DNA of 64,000 nt, taken from NCBI RefSeq assembly GCF_039613825.1, contig NZ_CP154826.1:4030001-4094000 (forward strand), given 5' to 3'. The translations under genes and the position numbers were made by a program. How positions within the stretch are numbered: position 1 is the stretch's first letter; each line of letters begins with the position of its first letter. The notes under the pieces are model-generated. The model was given only the letters and a program-made list of their open reading frames with translations, was not told the origin of the DNA and did not search any database. Positions 59,224 to 64,000 of this stretch are shown here, in pieces. Source of the stretch: Diaminobutyricibacter sp. McL0608. GTDB lineage: Bacteria > Actinomycetota > Actinomycetes > Actinomycetales > Microbacteriaceae.

Positions 59224-60195
59224 ATGCGCTATACGAAACTCGGCACCACAGGACTCGACGTCTCCGCGCTCGCCCTGGGCTGCATGACCTTCGGGGAGCC
59301 CGACCGGGGCAACCATCCGTGGTCACTGCCTGAGGGTGAGAGCCGGCCCATCATCAAGCAGGCGCTCGAAGCGGGCATCACCTTCTTCGACACCGCGAAC
59401 CTGTACTCCGACGGCTCCAGTGAGGAGATCGTCGGGCGTGCCCTGCGGGACTTCGCCGACCGTGACGCGGTCGTGATCGCGACGAAGGTCCACGGGGTGA
59501 TGCGTCCGGGCCCGAACGGTCGCGGCCTTTCACGCAAGGCGATCCTGACCGAGATCGATCACAGCCTGCGTCGCCTCGGCACGGACTATGTCGACCTGTA
59601 CCAGATCCACCGCTGGGATCCGCACACCCCGATCGAGGAGACGCTCGAGGCGCTCCACGACGTGGTCAAGTCCGGCAAGGCGCGGTACATCGGTGCCTCG
59701 TCGATGTACGCGTGGCAGTTCAGCAAAGCCCTCTACCTGCAGCAGCTGAACGGCTGGACGCGTTTCGTCACCATGCAGGACCACTACAACCTGCTCAACC
59801 GTGAGGAGGAGCGCGAAATGCTGCCGCTGTGCGCGGATCGCGGGGTCGGCACGTTGCCGTGGAGTCCGCTCGCCCGCGGCAAGCTCACTCGGGACTGGGA
59901 TTCGACCACGGAACGCTCACAGACCGACGAGTTCGGCAAGACGCTGTACCACGAGCAGTCGGACCGGGCGGTGGCGGATGCGGTGGCCCGCGTCGCAGAG
60001 GCCCGCGGCATCCCGCGCGCGCAGGTCGCGCTGGCGTGGGTGTCGTCGAATCCGGTCGTGACCGCGCCGGTCGTCGGGGCGCGCACGCCCATGCACCTCG
60101 AGGATGCCGTGGCCTCGCTCGACATCGTGCTCACCGACGACGAGCGGGCCGAGCTCGAATCGCCCTACGTGCCGCATCCCGTCGTCGGGTTCTGA
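59224..60195 (+). CDS. Aldo/keto reductase
   Basis: 323 residues from ATG 59224. AKR barrel: MRYTKLGTTGLDVSALALG, FFDTANLYSDGSSEEIVGRA (Asp and Tyr of the tetrad), VIATKVHG (Lys), VDLYQIHRWDP (His), then the NADPH site near VVTAPVVGARTPMHLED. It resembles the AKR11/YajO-type reductases that act on aldehydes or sugars. Cytosolic. Single, probably leaderless gene that converges on copC. Confidence 0.92.
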   Translation: MRYTKLGTTGLDVSALALGCMTFGEPDRGNHPWSLPEGESRPIIKQALEAGITFFDTANLYSDGSSEEIVGRALRDFADRDAVVIATKVHGVMRPGPNGRGLSRKAILTEIDHSLRRLGTDYVDLYQIHRWDPHTPIEETLEALHDVVKSGKARYIGASSMYAWQFSKALYLQQLNGWTRFVTMQDHYNLLNREEEREMLPLCADRGVGTLPWSPLARGKLTRDWDSTTERSQTDEFGKTLYHEQSDRAVADAVARVAEARGIPRAQVALAWVSSNPVVTAPVVGARTPMHLEDAVASLDIVLTDDERAELESPYVPHPVVGF

Positions 60196-60233
60196 CCGGC
60201 TGTTCTGCCTGCACCGCCGCCGAGGTGACCCGT

Positions 60234-60275
60234 CAGCGGCGAGAATCGCCGGTCGGAGGGCGATTCTCGCCGCTG
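60234..60275. terminator. Inverted repeat between convergent genes, with a third copy
   Basis: Perfect 17-base arms CAGCGGCGAGAATCGCC (60234-60250) and its complement (60259-60275), 8-base loop. A third, direct copy of the right arm (GGCGATTCTCGCGGCT) at 60278-60293 overlaps the copC stop codon. Confidence 0.75.
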
Positions 60276-60291
60276 GGGGCGATTCTCGCGG

Positions 60292-60966
60292 CTAGGACGG
60301 ACCGGTCGGGTCGGACGGGTCGGACGGACCGGACGGGGGACGGCGGCGCGCTGTCAGCACCACGATCAGAACGCCGGCGAGGGCGAGCACGATGATGCCG
60401 ATCGCGATCCCGAGCACGATCCCGAGGTCGCTCGTCTGCGCGGTCGAGCCGCCTGCCGTTCCGCCGTTCGAACCGGACCCGGTGCTCGCACCGGGCGCTG
60501 CCGTCTCCAACTGCCCGCAGGGCGGCCCCACCGCGTTGCCCGCGGATGCGACCGTTCCGGAGGGCGGCCGGTACGTGAACTCGATCGAACTGGAGACGGT
60601 GTGCCCGTCAGCGGAGGCGATCTGCCACGTGACCACGTACGTGCCGCCCGCTCCCAGCGACACCGGAACCGACAGCACGCGGTCGAGCACCGATGGGCAT
60701 CCGGTCTCGTAGTGCCGCTTGTCGGGACCCGTGACCTGCATGAGCGAGCCGCTCCCGTCGCCTTTCAGGTCGAGGATGATGTCGTTGAAGGTCAGCGACA
60801 CCGTGCTCAGCGGCTGGGTCTGCACCGAGCCTGCCTTCGGCGAGCTGTCGACGAGATAGTCGTGGGCGCTCGCGCCGGTCGCTGGGGCCAGCGCGAGCAC
60901 GCTCGCGACCAGCAGCGATAGCAGACCGCCCGCCACCACTCCGCGACTCAGTGCAGACCTGGCCAT
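60292..60966 (-). CDS. copC: CopC-domain copper-binding protein, membrane-anchored
   Basis: 224 residues. Signal peptide (VVAGGLLSLLVASVLALAPA, cleavage after ASA) leaves His-Asp at the new N-terminus (AHDYLVDSSPKAGS), the usual first copper ligand of CopC. ADGHTVSSSIEFTYRP provides the second site. A Gly/Ser/Thr linker and one C-terminal membrane helix (LGIVLGIAIGIIVLALAGVL) anchor it outside the cell. It lies one base after the ycnI stop and is co-transcribed. Confidence 0.92.
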   Translation of the reverse strand: MARSALSRGVVAGGLLSLLVASVLALAPATGASAHDYLVDSSPKAGSVQTQPLSTVSLTFNDIILDLKGDGSGSLMQVTGPDKRHYETGCPSVLDRVLSVPVSLGAGGTYVVTWQIASADGHTVSSSIEFTYRPPSGTVASAGNAVGPPCGQLETAAPGASTGSGSNGGTAGGSTAQTSDLGIVLGIAIGIIVLALAGVLIVVLTARRRPPSGPSDPSDPTGPS

Positions 60967-60967
60967 G

Positions 60968-61807
60968 TCAGACGCCTTCGTCCGAGCCTGTGCCCGGCCC
61001 CGACCCGGCTTTCGGGACGGCCCCGGAACCCGGGCTCGAACCTGCTCCCGCTCCCACCCAGGCCGGCCGCCGACGTGTCACCGCGTACACCGCGACCACG
61101 AGTGCGATCGCGCCGAGCGCGAGCCCGGCGATCCCGAGGGCGATGGCGACCGTGTCGGAACTGCTCGTCGACGACGAGGCGGCGGGGGCGGGCGTGCTCG
61201 TCACGAGCGTGTGCACTGTTTCCGGGTCGGCGGGCGGCGCCGTGTTGACGTAGAGCGTGGGCGCCGGATGCTCGGGCTCCTCACCTGAGGCGGGCGTCGG
61301 CTGGTTCCAGTTCACGACCGTGCCGTCGGAGTAGGTCTGCGTCACCGGAAGCACGACGCTCCCTGTGTCGGGGACCGGCCCCGCCTGCACGACGAAGTCC
61401 TCGAAAGCGCCGGGGCCAACCTGGACGCCGGGGTCGGCAGTCCAGGTGATGCGGATGGGCGCCTCGGTGACCGTGCCGTCATCCGTTTTCACCGGAGTGG
61501 CCAGCTTCTCGGTCACGACGGTCGTCTTCCATCCCGGCATGGGCTGGTAACTCACGGAGCTGAATGGCGTCTTCGTCGGCAGGTCGACTTCGAGCTTGAC
61601 TGTTCCGGCAGTCGCGGACTCGGTCGGGACGGTGAAGGAGAGCGTGGTGTAAGAACCGGCGGCGGCCTGGTTCGGGTCGATGTGCACGTGTGCGCTCGCC
61701 GCGAGCGGGGCTGCGACGACGAGTACGGCGGTCGCCGCAGCCGCCGAGGCGGCTCGGGCGAACGTGCGTGCATTGATGCGTTTTTTCACAGTGGTGATGG
61801 TCCTCAT
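60968..61807 (-). CDS. ycnI: YcnI-like (DUF1775) copper-binding protein
   Basis: 279 residues. Signal peptide ending AASA, then HVHIDPNQAAAGSYTTLSFT: His at the mature N-terminus, which binds Cu(II) in YcnI. The DUF1775 beta domain includes YQPMPGWKTTVVTEKL with a conserved Trp, and APIRITWTADPG. C-terminal membrane helix (VAIALGIAGLALGAIALVVA) and a Gly/Ser tail. YcnI with CopC domains is thought to act as an extracellular copper chaperone for uptake or delivery. Confidence 0.92.
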   Translation of the reverse strand: MRTITTVKKRINARTFARAASAAAATAVLVVAAPLAASAHVHIDPNQAAAGSYTTLSFTVPTESATAGTVKLEVDLPTKTPFSSVSYQPMPGWKTTVVTEKLATPVKTDDGTVTEAPIRITWTADPGVQVGPGAFEDFVVQAGPVPDTGSVVLPVTQTYSDGTVVNWNQPTPASGEEPEHPAPTLYVNTAPPADPETVHTLVTSTPAPAASSSTSSSDTVAIALGIAGLALGAIALVVAVYAVTRRRPAWVGAGAGSSPGSGAVPKAGSGPGTGSDEGV

Positions 61808-61914
61808 CTCGGCCGCGAGAACAGCCGGGTTGCATTGGTGTCGACGCGATCGTGTGCCTGCCCATGATTCGGAGCGGGCACGGTTTCGGATCGCGGAAGC
61901 TGCGGATGCGCGCG

Positions 61915-62544
61915 TCAGGCGAACTGTGCGCGCAGTGACACCGACGGCGGGCCGCGATGGCGCATCCGGCCGATGAGGATGCCGAGGTCGCGCAGCACGG
62001 GAGTGTCGCCACCACCGTGCACCGCGACCGGCGCGAAAAGCGGGACGACCTGGATATCAGGCGGCCGCACCACGCGATCGAGTCGCAGTCGCGCCGTCTC
62101 GAACAGACCCCAGAACGCCCGCCCGCCGAAACGCAGCGCGATGATCGTGACCAGCGCGGCGGAGGCGTGACTCACCCACATCAGCGGGCTGTCTGGGATG
62201 ACACTGCTCTCGCTCATGTGCTGGCCGGCCATCGCGATGAGGTGCGATCCGGCATGCACGTGCGACGACCCGTCCGCCGACACGAACCGCGTTCCGCCGG
62301 CCCCGAGGCTGAACAGGGCGTGGAACACCGTCTGGCTGATGGCCACCGATGCTGCGAGCCGCCAGGTGGATGCACGGCGGCCGGTCAGCGCGAGCGCGGC
62401 CAGCGTGGAGAACGTCAGACTGAGCGTGAGAGCGAGACCGCTCGGCGCCGCACCACCGCCGGCAACGTGGAAGAGTGCCGCGACGAAGGTCGCGAGCGTC
62501 GCCGCGACGAGGCCGCGCACGACCCTCGCCCACCGCGTTGCCAT
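61915..62544 (-). CDS. Hypothetical membrane protein of the copper cluster
   Basis: 209 residues from ATG 62544 (AGGAG six bases upstream). About five hydrophobic segments (LVAATLATFVAALFHVAGGG, LALTLSLTFSTLAALALTG, HASAALVTIIALRFGGRAF). The middle external loop is rich in His and Met (SSHVHAGSHLIAMAGQHMSE), as expected of a copper-handling protein. It precedes ycnI by 107 bases on the same strand. I know no characterised family; a role in copper transfer is inferred from context and the His/Met loop. Confidence 0.75.
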   Translation of the reverse strand: MATRWARVVRGLVAATLATFVAALFHVAGGGAAPSGLALTLSLTFSTLAALALTGRRASTWRLAASVAISQTVFHALFSLGAGGTRFVSADGSSHVHAGSHLIAMAGQHMSESSVIPDSPLMWVSHASAALVTIIALRFGGRAFWGLFETARLRLDRVVRPPDIQVVPLFAPVAVHGGGDTPVLRDLGILIGRMRHRGPPSVSLRAQFA

Positions 62545-62651
62545 TTCGCTCCTGCCTTCGCACCCGTCGTCCCAGTCTATCGGCGGCGTTCCCGCGCGGC
62601 CCTTTTGTCCACAGGCCCACGGAACGGGCGATGAACGAAAGAATGCATGCA

Positions 62652-62681
62652 TTGACGCGCGTCTCCGACGGGTTGTAACTT
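62652..62681 (+). promoter_or_regulatory. Promoter candidate for nhaC
   Basis: -35 TTGACG (62652-62657) with TAACTT (62676-62681) at 18 bases, or TGTAAC (62674-62679) at 16 bases. The start codon follows about 36 bases later. Confidence 0.45.
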
Positions 62682-62716
62682 CAGGAACACCGGGCAGTTA
62701 CGAGCGGGTAGGGGCC

Positions 62717-64000
62717 GTGGCGAACATGCAAAAGGCGAGACGAGCGGTTCGCGAACCGTCTCTGACTGACGCGATCATTCCCCTCGTCACGCTCGCCGTC
62801 CTCGTCGCAGGCTCGATCCTCCTGTTCGGCCTCGATGCCCTGAGCGGGCCGATTCAGGTCGCCCTCGTCCTCTGCGCGATGGTCGCCGCCCTCATCGCGC
62901 TCAAGAACGGCCACACCTGGTCCGACGTCCAAAGAGCCGGCCAGGGTGCGCTCTCGTCGGTCACGAGCGCGATGTTCATCCTGCTCGCCGTCGGAGCGTT
63001 GATCGGCGTCTGGAACCTCTCCGGCACGATCCCCACCCTGGTCTACTACGGGATCCAGGTGCTGTCGCCGACGTGGTACTACGCAGCGACGGCGCTGATC
63101 TGCGGCGTCATAGCGCTGAGCATCGGAAGCTCCTGGACCACCGCGGGGACGATCGGCGTCGGCCTCATCGGAATCGCCGCGATGATCGGCGTCTCCCCGG
63201 CGATCACCGCCGGCGCCGTCATCTCCGGCGCCTACCTCGGCGACAAGCTCTCGCCGCTGTCCGAGACCTCCATCCTGAGCGCGCAGATGGTCAAGGTGGA
63301 CATCTACGCGCACATCAAGCGGCAGGTGTGGACGTCGGTGCCCGCGTTCGTCGTCGCGTTCGTGGTGTTCCTGGTGATCGGAATCGTCAGCGGGCCGGAT
63401 GCGCATCCACCGCTGTCGACCGCGACCGAACTGCACAGCCTGAACGGCATCTACAACATCACGCCGTGGAACCTGCTGCCCCTCGTGCTCCTCGTCGTGC
63501 TGTCGATCCGCAAGGTGCCTGCGTCGCTCGCGCTGGCGTTCTCGGCGATCTTCGCGGGCATCCTCGGCGCGTTCCTCCAACCGACGGTGATGCAGAACTT
63601 CGTCGGCGGCGACCTCGGCCCCGTGCTCGGGTCGATCAAGGGCGTCTGGAGCGCGATGGCCAACGGCTTCTCCATCGACTCCGGGTACGCCGAGATCGAC
63701 CGGCTGCTGTCGCGCGGAGGCATGGACAGCATGCTGATCACGCTCTGGCTGATCATCGCCGCTGTGACCTTCGGGGCGCTGCTGGAGGAGTTCGGCCTCA
63801 TCTCGCGGCTGATCAACCCGCTCATCCATTCGGCCAGAAGCACAGGCCGACTGTATGTGACCGTCTTCGGATGCGCGCTCGGGCTGAACCTCGTGGCCGG
63901 CGACCAGTACATCGCGCTTGTGTTGCCCGCGCGACTCTTCCGGGTGGAGTTCGAGTCGCGCGGACTCGCTCCGACGAACCTTTCGCGTCTCGCCGCCGAC
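62717..64000 (+). CDS. nhaC: Na+/H+ antiporter, NhaC family (3' end outside window)
   Basis: 428 codons from GTG 62717 (ATG 62726 possible), open to the window edge. Membrane segments throughout: IIPLVTLAVLVAGSILLFGL, SAMFILLAVGALIGVWNLSG, then the NhaC-specific SIGSSWTTAGTIGVGLIGIA and SGAYLGDKLSPLSETSILSA, and GLNLVAGDQYIALVLPARLF. NhaC exchanges Na+ for protons (some members malate/lactate). Typical length is about 460-480, so only the last few dozen residues are missing. Confidence 0.92.
   Translation, partial: MANMQKARRAVREPSLTDAIIPLVTLAVLVAGSILLFGLDALSGPIQVALVLCAMVAALIALKNGHTWSDVQRAGQGALSSVTSAMFILLAVGALIGVWNLSGTIPTLVYYGIQVLSPTWYYAATALICGVIALSIGSSWTTAGTIGVGLIGIAAMIGVSPAITAGAVISGAYLGDKLSPLSETSILSAQMVKVDIYAHIKRQVWTSVPAFVVAFVVFLVIGIVSGPDAHPPLSTATELHSLNGIYNITPWNLLPLVLLVVLSIRKVPASLALAFSAIFAGILGAFLQPTVMQNFVGGDLGPVLGSIKGVWSAMANGFSIDSGYAEIDRLLSRGGMDSMLITLWLIIAAVTFGALLEEFGLISRLINPLIHSARSTGRLYVTVFGCALGLNLVAGDQYIALVLPARLFRVEFESRGLAPTNLSRLAAD

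Noticed and set aside
62681-63829. Minus-strand frame of about 380 codons at the right edge
   Set aside because: Asp/Arg/Glu/His-rich shadow of the NhaC gene on the plus strand.

Overview
The window is a high-GC actinobacterial chromosome segment, most likely from Microbacteriaceae (a Leifsonia-like genus). The reasons are the strong G/C bias at third codon positions, GTG and TTG starts, several leaderless genes with a TAnnnT box 6-8 bases before the start codon, very tight 4-base gene overlaps, and the gene families present. I saw no rRNA, tRNA, CRISPR array, insertion sequence or phage gene. Two genes run off the window: the ECF41 sigma factor at the left edge and an NhaC antiporter at the right edge.

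Layout. 1-5 kb: an ECF41 sigma factor coupled to an epimerase, with a readable ECF41-type promoter; a PspC-like peptide; a methyltransferase; and a divergent PadR/FAD-monooxygenase unit holding one frameshifted gene. 5-28 kb: a large glycan-biosynthesis locus. A 13.7 kb leftward operon, read from 27.9 down to 14.2 kb, starts with a Wzz/tyrosine autokinase and its phosphatase. It continues with a complete PglF-PglE-PglC-PglD set (UDP-diNAc-bacillosamine and its loading onto lipid), a fucosaminyltransferase-like enzyme, the FnlA-FnlB-FnlC trio (UDP-L-FucNAc), an acetyltransferase and a Wzy-like polymerase. A facing rightward block (7-14 kb) supplies a nucleotide-sugar dehydrogenase, Gmd, a perosamine synthase, glycosyltransferase and a Wzx-like flippase. 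28-31 kb: a ChaA-like antiporter, an FAD oxidoreductase and a SorC-family regulator.

32-50.5 kb: a carbohydrate utilisation island. Leftward: a TIM-barrel sugar isomerase, an FGGY kinase and a two-subunit transketolase. Rightward: a family-5 solute-binding lipoprotein, an ABC transporter with a permease-ATPase fusion, then GH42, GH3, GH43 and a DUF5060/apiosidase-like/DUF5605 hydrolase, none with a signal peptide. Together they suggest import of oligosaccharides and cytoplasmic trimming, followed by an isomerase-kinase-transketolase route like the one described for D-apiose. 50.5-64 kb: AzlCD, a TetR/MFS pair with a mirrored operator, a quinone reductase, a MarP-like protease, a two-component system, an aldo/keto reductase, a CopC/YcnI copper cluster and NhaC.

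Two patterns cross gene boundaries. The hexamer GGATGC/GCATCC is several-fold over-represented in most of the window but near chance frequency in the 7-20.6 kb glycan core, which points to acquisition of that core. Every convergent gene gap longer than about 80 bases holds an inverted or direct repeat that could act as a two-way terminator.
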